Origin: Austropuccinia psidii
Taxonomy: Eukaryota; Basidiomycota; Pucciniomycetes; Pucciniales; Sphaerophragmiaceae
Assembly: GCA_023105745.1 (NCBI GenBank)
Contig: JALGQZ010000017.1
Coordinates: forward strand, 1,026,001 to 1,090,000
Direction: 5' to 3'
Length of the DNA stretch: 64,000 bases
Shown here: positions 23,474-34,287 of the stretch, piece by piece
Layout of the letters: each line of letters opens with the position of its first letter
Position numbering within the stretch: position 1 is the first letter of the stretch
Notes under the pieces: generated by a model
Seen by the model: only the letters and a program-made list of their open reading frames with translations
The model's database searches: none
Told to the model about the DNA's origin: nothing
Position numbers and translations under genes: made by a program

Positions 23474-26300
23474 ATGTCATCCCGCTGCTATTCCTCAATG
23501 TGTATATGCATGTTTCAACACTGCTCAACTCAAACACACTCTTCCCCTGAGGGTAAAAGTCAGGGAGTTGCCGTCACACATTTTAAATATAAACAGCACA
23601 TCAAAAAGCTCAAATCAGCCATTGCACCTAAATCTCTTCCAAACATCCCTACTTCTGCATCAGGATCTGAGTGCCTGCAAATTCTATTGGATCAAAGCTT
23701 CCCAGCTGATTATTCACAATTGACCCAAAGCACTTTCTCCACTCTAGAGGGTCTCAATTCAACTGCACAGAAACCATACAGTGGCAGTCAAAACCTTGGA
23801 ATGGTAATATCTGCTGTTCTATCATTAAGGTATAATATACCTCGCAGGGCTTCGCCCATTCTCAACCCTGCCCTGAACCTGCTGATCAAGTCCAGTATCT
23901 CAAGCTCAGGTGGTCCCCCCACTGCTGCATTCCATATAACTCAAGATCTCAGTACCATATTTGAACATCTCCAATTGGAGTCAGTGATTCAAAACTATAT
24001 ATGTTGTCCTCAATGTTTATTTCTGAATGCCCTTACTGAATCAGTCACAGCTGACCAACCCCACTGTCAATGGCATAATGACCCAAATGATCATGATCCC
24101 CCTTGCACACAATCATTACGCAAATTCATCTATTCATTTGAACCCCGCACCCAAATCACAACCAACATGAAGCAAAGATTTCTACCAACAAAAATTTTCA
24201 TTTATCAACCATTCAAAAATTGGCTTGCCAGACTTCTCCAGAAGGCTGGAATTATGGAAATTCTGCACCAACATCAAAAATCCCAAACTCCCAAAGGTTC
24301 CCCCAAATGTGACATCTGGGATGGATTGGTCTGGAGACGCTTCACTGGAACTAGAAATATTCACAACTCCCCATTCATTTGTATTCCTGGTGCATTGGCC
24401 ATTCCATTTATGTGGACTGGTTTAATGCACATGGAAAGTCAACCCAGTTGGCCAGAATTGGACCTATCATGCTCATTTGTCTTAATCTCCCCCCAAGTGA
24501 AAGATCGAAGCCAGAGAATGTCTATGTTGCAGGAATCATCCCTGGTCCAAACGACCCAACTGCCCTTCAATTGAATTACCTATTAATGCCACTCATCAAG
24601 GAGCTCAAAGAGCTATGGCAAGGTTACCATTTTTCACCCACCTCAACAGGTCCTTCAGGATCCTTTATCCGTGTTGCCATTCTCATGGACATTGCAGATG
24701 TGGTTTCCATGCGCAAGCTTACTGGATATATTTCTCATTCAGGAAACCACTTTTGTAATTTTTTTCACTATCAACAAAGCTCAAATTGAAGAAATTGGTC
24801 CTCAATTTCACTACATGCGCTCATACCAAAATCATAAATCAACCATTGCGAGATGGCTTCGGGCATCCCCACAACAAAGACAAGCAATTTATTCTGAGGA
24901 TGAAGTTTTATATCCATTTTTGGAAGAATCTTGACATAATGCATAATTTAATACTTGGAATTTTGAAGGATCATGCAACTTTCAAATTGTGCATTCCAGA
25001 GTCCAAATGCAAAATTTCCTTTAGGTCCTGCAGGAAATCCAATCACACCAACAGTTAAGACTCAGATTCCATGACCTCCAACAGCTCTCTTGATAAAATC
25101 ACATTGAGAGAGGCCTGCTCCCTGAGAAGAGATGCAGCAAAAATAATAAATGAGTCACTCCCCACTACCTCCACCCAAAAAAACTACCTCCCAATGCCCA
25201 CCCCTCAAACGCACCATCCATCTAGTGGTTCTGTGGAGATTCCTTCATTTGATGCGGATTACATCCCCTCTGAATTGGATATCAGTCACTGATTGATCAC
25301 CAGATCAAGGGTGAGGCTCTGGAGCATCTCCAACAAATCATATCTGATACCATAATTCTCTCGTCATGAACCAGAGTTCCTGAAAAATGGGTTCCCCCTC
25401 TCATGGTAGTTTGAAAGCTGCTGAATGGGCTCTCTTATACAAGTTCTATATTCCATTTTTAATGCTCAGTCAACAGATGTTTTTAGAAGAACACAAATCT
25501 GCCAACACAAAAAGAAACATGGGTCAATCAGAAGAATTTGCAAATGAACTAACCAAGAATACATTACATTTTTTAGTGCTATTAACATTGCCACAAGTTG
25601 GACTCTTTCAATGGCTGATGCAAATTCATTTGCTGGACATTAGAAAAAATTCCGCCTTCCCCATCAACACCTGTTCCCAAAACAGAAAAGTAAAGCAAAT
25701 CATCATTTTGCTGATCATATTCCTGAGCTCTTCCAACATTGGAGCCAAGCACAAGCCTCAGCCACATGGGGTCATGAGCGCTTGATTGGAGTATTGGCAA
25801 AGATTCCAACAAATAACAAAATATGTATTTCAATTAATAAGATCAATATATTCACATTGATCAAACACATGAACTGAATAAGACTAACTTCTTGAAGCTC
25901 TGAATAGATGATTTAGATAAAACCTTACTTCAACAGATCAGTCAATGTTCCAACCTCTCTGTTCTCCTGAAATCCCCATCCGTCCCATGTGAAATAAAAC
26001 AACTTTTCGAATCACAGCCACCTGCCCCGTTCAATCACCGAGAACATAACAAACCATCCCGCCATGACCAAGAAAATTATGATTTCCTTGTTAAGAACTT
26101 ACAGAATTTTCCTTCCACAAGGGAAATAGTTGAATGGATCAGCTTAGACACTATCATACAATCCACAAGTCATCCCACTTCAAGGATTGTCTCACCTTGG
26201 TATTGTCCAGTTTCAAACATTAATATTGGGAACAATATATTTTCAAATGAATCCAAAAATGTCAGCAACAGTGTGATATGTTTTCTGATGGAAAACTAAC
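23474..26300 (+). pseudogene. CACTA/EnSpm transposase, Tnp2 family, broken
   Basis: A 366-codon frame (23474-24574) holds a Cys/His cluster, CCPQC...HCQWHNDPNDHDPPC, and the block FKNWLARLLQKAGI with WDGLVWRRF. Near 24400 the frame shifts to 24379-24789, which reads the family hallmark DWFNAHGK, then LICLNLPPSERSKPENVYVA, GIIPGPNDP and PLIKELKELWQGYHF. Further frames give DIMHNLILGILKDH (24935), SHGSLKAAEWALLYKFYIPF (25392) and HIPELFQHWSQ...HERLIGVLAKIPTNNKI (25720-25830). The order matches the fungal Tnp2 (Transposase_21) proteins, which act in the nucleus on the element's terminal repeats. At least four frameshifts or stops. The trailing part (25900-26300) is weakly coding. Confidence 0.8.
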
Positions 26301-26854
26301 AACTCTTCGGTGTTATTAATAGCATTTTTAAAGTCTCTGAGCCATTTGCATGCTGAACAATAACTTTCTAATATTAAAAACTTTGAAGGTTGATGTGAAT
26401 TTCTTACCAGATTGGCCACACCTCAATATTTTTAAAGCTGTTGGTTTTGATGATGGAAAATTGATTATATCTGAAGAAGAAATAGAAGGTAACTGTGGAT
26501 TGTATGATAACAAAGTTATGTAATGTGGACTGCTTGTAATGATAAAACCGTTATTTCATGATATTTAGTCTACAAAAATGCAAATATCTCAGATTCATTA
26601 TCAATTTTGCTAGTGAAATAACAGCATCAAAATTTGGTGACAGAGACATGCCATTGTGACAAGCAAAGCCCATTATTTCACATTGCCACAAAGAAATTAC
26701 TATTTTGACATTTGGTACAGTGTAAATAAGCCAATTTCATTGATTAAATGTCCCACAAACTCACCTATGACAGAATCCAAAATGTCCAACTGTGCCATCA
26801 TCACATTTGAAGGGTAATTGGCCCTTACACACCCACCCACGCATGGGCACACAC
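26301..26854. other. Unassigned stretch
   Basis: No convincing ORF. From 26820 it becomes a CA/CCCA-rich purine-pyrimidine repeat that leads into the foldback element. Confidence 0.3.
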
Positions 26855-27534
26855 ACATGCACATGCTTATGCACCCACCCCCGCACCTGCAGTATTGTGC
26901 GGTGAGCTCTACCAGTATCATCCACAAAATTACAATCCCACGGAGGCAGAGTCCTTTCATGGATGACCTGGTGAGGTCAAACACCCTGCCTCTATATCAA
27001 GACTGGCTTAAGGACCTCTTTGATGTGTGCGTGTGGAAACAGGCAGGCCTTGTGTAATTTTTACCAAATTTTGGATGGTTGAGGGAGGATTCGGTGGTGA
27101 GGAATCTCACACCAGGGAGAATCTCGTGTCAATTGTTGGCGATTGACTTCACGTCAAGCAAACGTCAAGAAGGATAAAAGTCGAGCTCACATCAAGCGAA
27201 AATCAAGCAAACGTCGAGCACATGTCCTACTCTTGTCTTACACCAAATCCTGTGACATCCACTAATATTGGTTCCGCTGTGCCTTAAACTCAGATTCCTC
27301 ACCACCTGATCATCCCGCAACCGTCCAATGGTTGGTAAAAATTACACAAGAAACACCTGTTTGCACAAACACACATCAAAGAGGTCCTTCAGCCAGTCTT
27401 GATGTGGGCGGGGGGTTTGACTTCACCAGGTCATCCATAAAAGGACTCCGCCTGCGCGGGATTGTCATTTTGCAGGTGACACTGGTAGAGCCTGCCGCAC
27501 AATACCGCGTGTGCGGGTGCGCTTGCGTGTGCGT
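26855..27534. mobile_element. Foldback element with ~250-bp inverted arms
   Basis: The arm 26855-27107 is the reverse complement of 27292-27534 at roughly 80% by eye. Shared strings include CATCAAAGAGGTCCTT, AGCCAGTCTTGAT, ACCAGGTCATCCAT, ACTGGTAGAG, CCGCACAATAC and GGTGGTGAGGAATCT. The loop (27108-27291) has repeated ACGTCAAGCAAACGTC phrases and no ORF. The right arm is cut by Element 2 at 27535; its outer end should lie beyond the window. A non-autonomous DNA element is the best guess. Confidence 0.7.
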
Positions 27535-28022
27535 TGTGGGAACTCCTTTTGGTGTGGGATGGAATAAGGCAGTACCTTGAGGGGGAAATTATTGGTAAGT
27601 CTGTTTTGAATTTCAGAATTGTCCAATAACCATGGGTGCTAAGGTGTATTAGCTGCCCCTCTAAATAATACTGAATAGTCAGCCTACAGAGAATCACAAA
27701 ATAAAATAAGATTTGTGGCTTTAACAGATAGAGAAGACTTATCAGCAGTCTCTAAATCAGACCTATCAATAACACTACAGTAAAAATTCTGATCTAAAAT
27801 TTCTGATAAAATGAAGACTAAGATTTTTTTTTTATTATTTTAATAAAAGTAATTATAATATATATATATTTTTTTTGGTTTTCTGTTATTTTAATAAAAG
27901 TAATAGGAATATTTTTTTTTGGGTTTTATGATGATTATAATGATTTTTTTTATATTAATACTAATAATAAGACTACTTGATATTCTTCTTTTTATATTTT
28001 GAATGTTGAGTTTATATCACTA

Positions 28023-28270
28023 CTTCTTTTCTTTTAATGACACTAAGCCACTGAGCAAGGCACTGAGCTTTTACTACGGTTATACTACTATTCTTCAACA
28101 ATACTAAGCTACTGAGCAAGGCTACTGAGCTTTTACTATGGTTATACTACTATTATTCACTAATACTAAGCTACTGAGAAAGGCCACTGAGCTTTTACTA
28201 CGGCTATACTACTATTCTTTACTAATACTAAGCTACTGAGCAAGGCTACTGAGCTTTTACTACTAAAACA
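28023..28270 (-). repeat. Four 62-bp tandem repeats in the LTR
   Basis: Units carry ACTAAGCTACTGAGCAAGGC and ACTGAGCTTTTACTA. The other LTR (59165-59350) has only three units. Confidence 0.85.
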
Positions 28271-28372
28271 CTACTACTATTCTAGATATCCTGCTAGTTC
28301 AGGGATGGTTGTGATCCTGGATAGTGGGAACTTGTTCCATGATGATGGGAAAAATGAGGGAGAGAGGACCTC

Positions 28373-28380
28373 TATTTATA
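28373..28380 (-). promoter_or_regulatory. TATA box of Element 2 LTR
   Basis: Minus strand reads TATAAATAGAGGTCC, followed by a pyrimidine-rich stretch TCTCCCTCATTTTCCC, as in Element 3. Likely core promoter. Confidence 0.6.
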
Positions 28381-28489
28381 GCTTTTGGGCCTCCATAGAG
28401 CTTCTCAAAATAGGTTACTTAGAAAAAATCATAGTTGAGAGGTTTTAGCTAGTGAGACGTGTAGCTTTGGTGTAGCAGCGTGTTTGCTG

Positions 28490-29290
28490 AGAGAATTATG
28501 CTGGTGGTGCTTTTTCTTATCAAGATCATGTGATGTATTTGAGATAATTAGGCTGGTGAGATTTTCTTTTTATCAGAGTCATGTGAGGTCATTGAGATAA
28601 TATGGCTGGTGATGTTTTCTTGAAGGTGGGGAAAGTATTTTTTGCTTCTATTTTTTACGTATGTTATGAGAGAATTATGCTGGTGGTGCTTTTTCTTATC
28701 AAAATCATGTGATGTGTTTGAGATAATTTGGCTGGTGGGATTTTCTTTCTGCCAAGAAAGTGGAGAAAATACAGCTCCTGACAATTGAACTGTCTTCTAG
28801 TCATATGATATATATGAGAAAATTATGCTGGTGTTTCTGTTTCTTATCAAAATCATGTGATGTCTTTGAGATAATTTTGCTGGTGACACTTTCATTTTTG
28901 GTGACTTTGTTACGTATTTTCTGACAGAATTATGCTGGTGGTGCTTTTTCTTATCAAAATCATGTGATGTGTTTGAGATAATTTGGCTGGTGATGTTTTC
29001 TTTTTGCCAAGAAAGTGGAGAAAATACAGCTCCTGACAATTGAACTGTCTTATAGTCATATGATATATATGAGAAAATTATGCTGGTGGTGCTTTTTCTT
29101 ATCAAGATCATGTGATGTATTTGAGATAATTAGGCTGGTGAGATTTTCTTTTTATCAGAGTCATGTGAGGTCATTGAGATAATATGGCTGGTGATGTTTT
29201 CTTGAAGGTGGGGAAAGTATCTTTTGTTTCTATTTTTACGTATGTTATGAGAGAATTATGCTGGTGGTTCTTTTTAGTATTGTATCATCT
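28490..29290 (-). repeat. GCTGGTG-bearing repeats in the U3 part of the LTR
   Basis: About thirteen copies of GCTGGTG (CACCAGC in the sense of the element) at 50-100 bp intervals, embedded in longer near-duplicate blocks with GAGATAAT and TCATGTGA. They lie upstream of the TATA box in element sense, where enhancers are expected. Confidence 0.7.
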
Positions 29291-29703
29291 CATATGGAGA
29301 TTTTATCATTTCTATCAAGTTTGATGCGTGTTATTATTACTAAGGAAGCATTTGTTCTGGAAAATATATTGTAATTTTATGCATAGCCTTGAGGTATTTC
29401 TTCTTTCAATTGAATTGAGGTGGGGAAAATACAGCTTCTGATGCTTTGGTCTATTTTCATATACCTTTATTTAGATTAACTGCCTTTAATGACGTAATTT
29501 GTTATTGATGATTCAATAAGGTGGATATATCCTTTGATACTATACTGTTTTGATAAGATCTTGAGGCTGTGTATTGTATATTTCTTGTTGAGATTTGTAG
29601 TTGTAATGTGTAAATATCTTTTGCGTATTTTGTTTTATTATCATTTTTTTCTTTTGTTTTATTGGTAAGCTTGGAACTGGTACTAATGGTATGGAATACC
29701 ACA

Positions 29704-29736
29704 TCCCCCTCTCCATTTAATGCTGTCCCCAGCATT
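29704..29736 (-). promoter_or_regulatory. Polypurine tract and hairpin of Element 2
   Basis: Minus strand: hairpin AATGCTG-GGGA-CAGCATT (29719-29736) followed directly by AAATGGAGAGGGGGA ending at the LTR. Element 3 has the same sequence at 56577-56609. Confidence 0.7.
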
Positions 29737-29782
29737 CCAGTTGAAAAGCTTGCCAATATCAATCATATTCATTTTGTTCAAT

Positions 29783-30962
29783 TTATTCTCCCTCCAATAT
29801 TAACTCTTCATCTTCAATCTCTTCACTGCTTTCATTTTCTGACTCTGAACTTGATTGAACTTTCTTTCCTCTGGGATAAAACCTCTTGATGTGACTTGCT
29901 GCAAATTTTCTTGTAAGTTTAGTGCCATCCAATTCTTCAAGCTCATAAGGTCCATTATTAATTTGCTTTATGACTCTATAAGGTCCATTCCAACGGTTCT
30001 TGAAGAGTAAACCCCACTGTGACTCAAGTGGTTTGTGCCATCTTTTTGTCCAAATATTGAACTGATTTGTGTCTTGAATCTCTTAGTTTCTCTGCTGCTG
30101 CTAATCTTGTTTCCTCTTTTGCTGCAATCTGTATTGCTCTTGCTTCCAATAGCTCTTCTGTTGTTGAGATTTTATTCCATTCTATGGCCAGGTATGTGTT
30201 TGTTTCTATGTCAATTGGTAAGACAGCCTGTTGACCAAACTGAAGCTCAAATGGTGAGTATCCTGTTGTTCTTTTTACCGAAATTCTATCTGCCAAGGTT
30301 ACAATTGATAAGTATTCTTTCCATTTTGATCCATTTTCACCACACACTTTTACAAGTGCATCCTTCAATTGCTTATGGCCTCTTTCAATCATTCCTTGTG
30401 CTTCTGGGTAGTAAGGTGTAGTTATTCTGATTCTTGATCCTGCTCTTTTGACTGCTTCTTGTAGTTCTTTTCCAAATTCTGATCCTCCATCTACTGTGAC
30501 TTCTTTGGGTGCTCCATATCTACAAATCCATTCTGAATTAAACCATTCTGAGACTGATTTTGCCGTTAGCCTAGTTAATGCAACAGTTTCTGGCCATCCT
30601 GAAAAGTCATCTCTTGCTACAACTAAGTATTTCCATCTTCCTGCCTTAATGTGAACCGCATCCATGCTGACTCTTTCAAATAAAGTAGATGTTACAGATA
30701 TCTTTGCTTCTTCTTTTTGTTGCAAATGACTCCTTTTTTGACATTCTTGACATGATTTTACCCATTTTTTAACTATCTTTTTCATTCCTTCCCACCAATA
30801 TCTCTTCTTGATTCTCTTGTATGTTTCATTTTCCCCTCTATGCCCCAGCTCTTCATGCATTTTCTTTAGTATCTGTTTCTGAGCTTTTTCATTGTATACA
30901 ACTATTTGTGGATGTGCTTGATTTCTTCTTTTCAGCTGCCCTCCTTCTAAATAGAAATTCAC
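29783..30962 (-). CDS. pol: Element 2 integrase
   Basis: Continues the reverse transcriptase frame after one TAA (30963-30965); the first codon after the stop is GTG, so no independent start is obvious. The zinc finger His and Cys are at residues about 36, 41, 71 and 74 (HEELGHRGE, CQECQKR). The DDE triad is intact: D101 (SMDAVHIKAG), D158 (VTVDGGSEFG) and E193 (QGMIERGHKQL), with 34 residues between the last two. The long open frame ends at 30024, but after a single-base shift near 30030 a C-terminal tail reads WHKPLESQWGLLFKNRWNGP and continues to a TAA at 29783-29785, finishing in an acidic Glu/Ser-rich stretch. It inserts element cDNA into chromosomal DNA. No clear chromodomain. Confidence 0.88.
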
Positions 30963-32894
30963 TTATCTTATTTTAATTTTCTTGAAGTAGTCTTCCCCAA
31001 TACTTTGTGGCTTTTTCAAACTATTCAAATATTCCTGCATATGTTTTCCAAATCCTTCCTGTTTTATTGGAATTTCAATATTGTTTGTTTTATTCCTTGA
31101 TAATTTTGCAACTTTACTTGTATTTACTTCTTTTAGGCCAAATCCTGGATGTGGTTTAATCCAATCTTCATCTTCATCAAAATCATCCCTTTCACTTTCT
31201 TCTTCGTCTTCTCCTTTTGGTCTTCTTGATAACCCATCTGGAATAGTAAATGTTTTTCCTGGTTTGTGTACAAGATCAAATGAGAAAAGTTGAATGTATG
31301 CCACCCATCTTGTCATTGGTGCATTTGGTAAACATGGTGTGTTGAACATTTCTATTAAAGCTTTAGCATCTACTTGAAGTTCAAAGTGTTGCCCCCATAA
31401 TATTGTTTGAAGTTTTTTGAGTATTCTTGCTACACCGCAAAGCTCTAATTTTGGCTGAGAGTATTTAGATTCTAGTCTGGAAAATGTTACTGATTCATAT
31501 AGTACTGGTCTATCCTTTCCATCTTCATCCTCTTGCATAAGAACTGCACCAGCTGCAATATAGCTTGAATCTATTGCTAATTTTATTTTTCCTGAATCTT
31601 TATCATAATTTAATGTCTTCAAAGTAATCTCTTCTCCTACTATTTTCCTGAGTTTTATAAATGCTTCTTCACATTTTTCATCCCATTTCCACAATACATC
31701 CTCCCTTGTCAATCTTCTCAATGGTGCTGCAACTTGTGAAAAGTCCTTGATAAACATTCTGACATATGCACATAGTCCTAAGAATCCTCTAACTTCCTTC
31801 TTTGTTGTTGGTCTAGGCCAGTTTTGTATCTTGTTCATCTTCTGTTTTGAAATCTTTCTTCCTCCCAAAGACACAACATGCCCCACAATATCAAGTGCTG
31901 GAACACAACATGCAAATTTTGATCCTAAAATTGTGAGTCCTGCCTCTTCTATCCTGAAAAGTATTCTTTCTAATGTTACTGAATATTCCCAAACAAATCT
32001 TCTTATGAGTGGATTCTCCTTCAATTTTTTGTGCTGATACGTTGATCTGGGTCCTTTAATTCCTCCATCATCTATAAATATTCCAAGGTGCTCTGGTATT
32101 TCCTCCTGAAGTATCCAAGTCATTTGTGCTTGATAAACTGCCACAGAGTTTGTTGCTCCTTGAGGTAGTCTTGTAAGCTGAAGTCTTCCAAGTGGCGTTT
32201 CAAATGTTGTAAGTGGTCTTGTAGTAATATCCAATTCTCTTTCATCATATCCTCCCATAATATCTCCCAATCCATAACATGCTCTTCCTGAAAATGATCC
32301 TACAAACTCATCAACATTTGGTGGCAATCCTGCATCTTTGATTGTTACTTTATTGAGGTCTTGAAGATCATGAACTATTCTAAGTTTTCCATTGGGCTTT
32401 GCCACACAAAATACTGGGCTGTTATAGCTTGATGTTGATTGTTCATAGAGTCCTGTACGTATTCTTTCTCTGACTAGTTCAATAAATTGAGGTAAAATTG
32501 ATTTTGGTATTGGTATTGGTTTCTTTTGCCATGGTTCATGTGGTATAACTGGTATTTTATAAGGTTTTCCATAAGAATGTTTTAGTACACCTCTTTCTTC
32601 TTCACAAAATGCTATAGCCTTTTGCCTTAGTAATATAACATTCTTTAATAAATTAATCTCTTCTGCTGATAACCATCGAGATGGTCCAAAGTTTATCATT
32701 GAAATTCTTTCTTCTGTAACTTTTGATGTTTCAAAAAATGGAGGTGGGTTAGGTGATAGGGGTGTTTCATATGGATCTCTTGATAATTCAGGTCTTCCCA
32801 AAGGCGGATTCAGATCTTGAGGCATAGCTTCATTGACTGGTCTAACCTTCTTGAGTACTGACTTATATTTTGCAGCATTGGCTTGAGCTTCCAT
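30963..32894 (-). CDS. pol: Element 2 reverse transcriptase and RNase H
   Basis: 643 residues with an ATG at 32894. RT blocks: KLRIVHDLQDLNKVTI, first catalytic Asp D211 in YGLGDIMGGYD, TRLPQGATNS, then FIDD at 273-276, an FIDD variant of the YxDD active site. Connection: KKEVRGFLGLCAYVRMF at about 366. RNase H residues D442, E484, D509 and D553 are all present. An acidic linker rich in Glu/Asp follows, then a TAA leads to integrase. The RT-RH-IN order is Ty3-like, and the FIDD signature sets it apart from the chromovirus-type Elements 1 and 5 (YIDD). It copies element RNA into DNA within particles. The long spacer from gag-protease suggests that it may be made separately, not by read-through. 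Confidence 0.92.
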   Translation of the reverse strand: MEAQANAAKYKSVLKKVRPVNEAMPQDLNPPLGRPELSRDPYETPLSPNPPPFFETSKVTEERISMINFGPSRWLSAEEINLLKNVILLRQKAIAFCEEERGVLKHSYGKPYKIPVIPHEPWQKKPIPIPKSILPQFIELVRERIRTGLYEQSTSSYNSPVFCVAKPNGKLRIVHDLQDLNKVTIKDAGLPPNVDEFVGSFSGRACYGLGDIMGGYDERELDITTRPLTTFETPLGRLQLTRLPQGATNSVAVYQAQMTWILQEEIPEHLGIFIDDGGIKGPRSTYQHKKLKENPLIRRFVWEYSVTLERILFRIEEAGLTILGSKFACCVPALDIVGHVVSLGGRKISKQKMNKIQNWPRPTTKKEVRGFLGLCAYVRMFIKDFSQVAAPLRRLTREDVLWKWDEKCEEAFIKLRKIVGEEITLKTLNYDKDSGKIKLAIDSSYIAAGAVLMQEDEDGKDRPVLYESVTFSRLESKYSQPKLELCGVARILKKLQTILWGQHFELQVDAKALIEMFNTPCLPNAPMTRWVAYIQLFSFDLVHKPGKTFTIPDGLSRRPKGEDEEESERDDFDEDEDWIKPHPGFGLKEVNTSKVAKLSRNKTNNIEIPIKQEGFGKHMQEYLNSLKKPQSIGEDYFKKIKIR

Positions 32895-32999
32895 GATTAT
32901 TAGTCTGGTTTTAAAGCATAAATTGATAATTTTTTTAGTTGAAATAAAAACAGTCTTTTCAGTTCTTTCTTTTCTTTTTATTCATAATTGTATTTGAGT

Positions 33000-33535
33000 T
33001 GTAGTTTTAAGTCATGCAAGGACTTTACCTCTAGGTGGATAAAACCCAGTATATTAGGTATACCAAATCCTGCAGTTTAATGTCATACAAGGACATTTGT
33101 GAACGCTAGTCCTGAGTTTACTGTTTTACTTGAGGCTTTCATTATTCTATTATTCATTTTTGTTTTACTCTTGATATCTTCTATTTTCTTTTTATTTTCT
33201 TGATTCCTTGATTTTACTTGCATCTTCAGCCCTCTGGTGTGCTACCCCTGTAGTTTGAGTCATACAAAGACTAAATTTTAGCCTTCAGGTTGCTACCCTG
33301 TAGTTTAAAGTCATACAAGGACTGATTTTAGCCTTCAGGTTGCTACCCTGTAGTTTAAAGTCATGCAAGGACTAACTTTTAGCCTTCAGGTTGCTACGCT
33401 GTAGTTTAAAGTCATACAAGGACTAATTTTAGCCTTCAGGTTGCTACCCTGTAGTTTAAAGTCATACAAGGACTAATTTTAGCCTTAAGGTTGCTACCCT
33501 GTAGTTTAAAGTCATACAAGGACTATATTTTTTAC
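33000..33535 (-). repeat. Spacer repeats carrying a TTAAACT motif
   Basis: Six ~50-bp tandem units (33225-33525, plus reading TTTAGCCTTCAGGTTGCTAC with GTAGTTTAAAGTCATAC) and three looser copies upstream. In element sense the core is CCTTGTATGACTTTAAACTAC. The same core recurs in Element 3. Confidence 0.8.
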
Positions 33536-34287
33536 CTTCTTTATTTGATCTGATCTTTTATCCTTAATTTTAATCACGACAGTTTATTTTATTGATTTTT
33601 GTTATTATAATTTTTTTTATGTTGAAAAAAGATTTTTTTTTAAAAAAAATTATTTTCTTTTGAAAAAAATTTTTTTTTTTTTTTTATTAAAAAATTATTT
33701 TTCTTTTTTTTTATGTTGAAAAAAAAATTTTTTTTTTTTTTTATGTTGAAAATTTTTTTTTTTTTTTTTTTATATTGAACAAAATTTTTTTTTTTTTTTT
33801 TTAAGAGTGATTAAATTGATGAGGTATGTTGAATGAGTTTTCAATTTGAGGATGGAGGTTATATTTTCAAATGGTGTAGTGGTTAGTGATTCCGGGTTTC
33901 TTTCAACTTTCATCAAATTTGAAACGGGTTCAAATCCCCCCTCTGGTATTAATTCTTCTGCCAGACCTGTCAGTTTCTGGAATAGGGTAACCATGCTGGG
34001 TAGCATATTCTGAGCCTTGAGCAAGCTTAGTGATGCAATTTGGTATCGTTGCGTTCCTTGATTCTGTCAAACAAAAATGATCTTTGGAAACTTGTTGTGA
34101 TTGAGGGTGCTCAACCTTGATCATAATTTGAGAAGTACTTATTTCAATTTGCTCATTTAAAATGCTGGAAGGATGCGTGCTTGTCAAAGATTGACAAACC
34201 CATTAATTTGGGGCTATAAGAACGTCATCCAGTATAAATGGTGGTAGCCTCTTTGGTGAGTTGAATTATTTTCTGTAATAAGGTGGT
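33536..34287. other. Low-complexity T/A tract and unassigned spacer
   Basis: 33590-33805 is nearly pure T runs broken by ATGTTGAAAA. The remainder to 34287 has two short minus-strand ORFs with no recognisable content. Confidence 0.5.

Larger units (their letters stand above)
27535..29703 (-). repeat. 3' LTR of Element 2
   Basis: In plus reading it begins TGTGGGAACTCC and ends GGAATACCACA (2169 bp), giving TGTGG...CCACA ends. The first ~830 bp match 58682-59448 almost perfectly except for one 62-bp repeat unit. It contains two sets of tandem repeats and a TATA box on the minus strand. Confidence 0.92.

Noticed and set aside
26818..27057. 79-codon ORF with a His/Pro-rich start
   Set aside because: Product of the CACA repeat and foldback arm.
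30035..30421. 128-codon plus-strand ORF
   Set aside because: Leu-rich antisense of the Element 2 integrase.
33225..33525. Regular repeats that resemble a CRISPR array at first sight
   Set aside because: Unit about 50 bp with no unique spacers; fungal-type genome; part of the Element 2 spacer.
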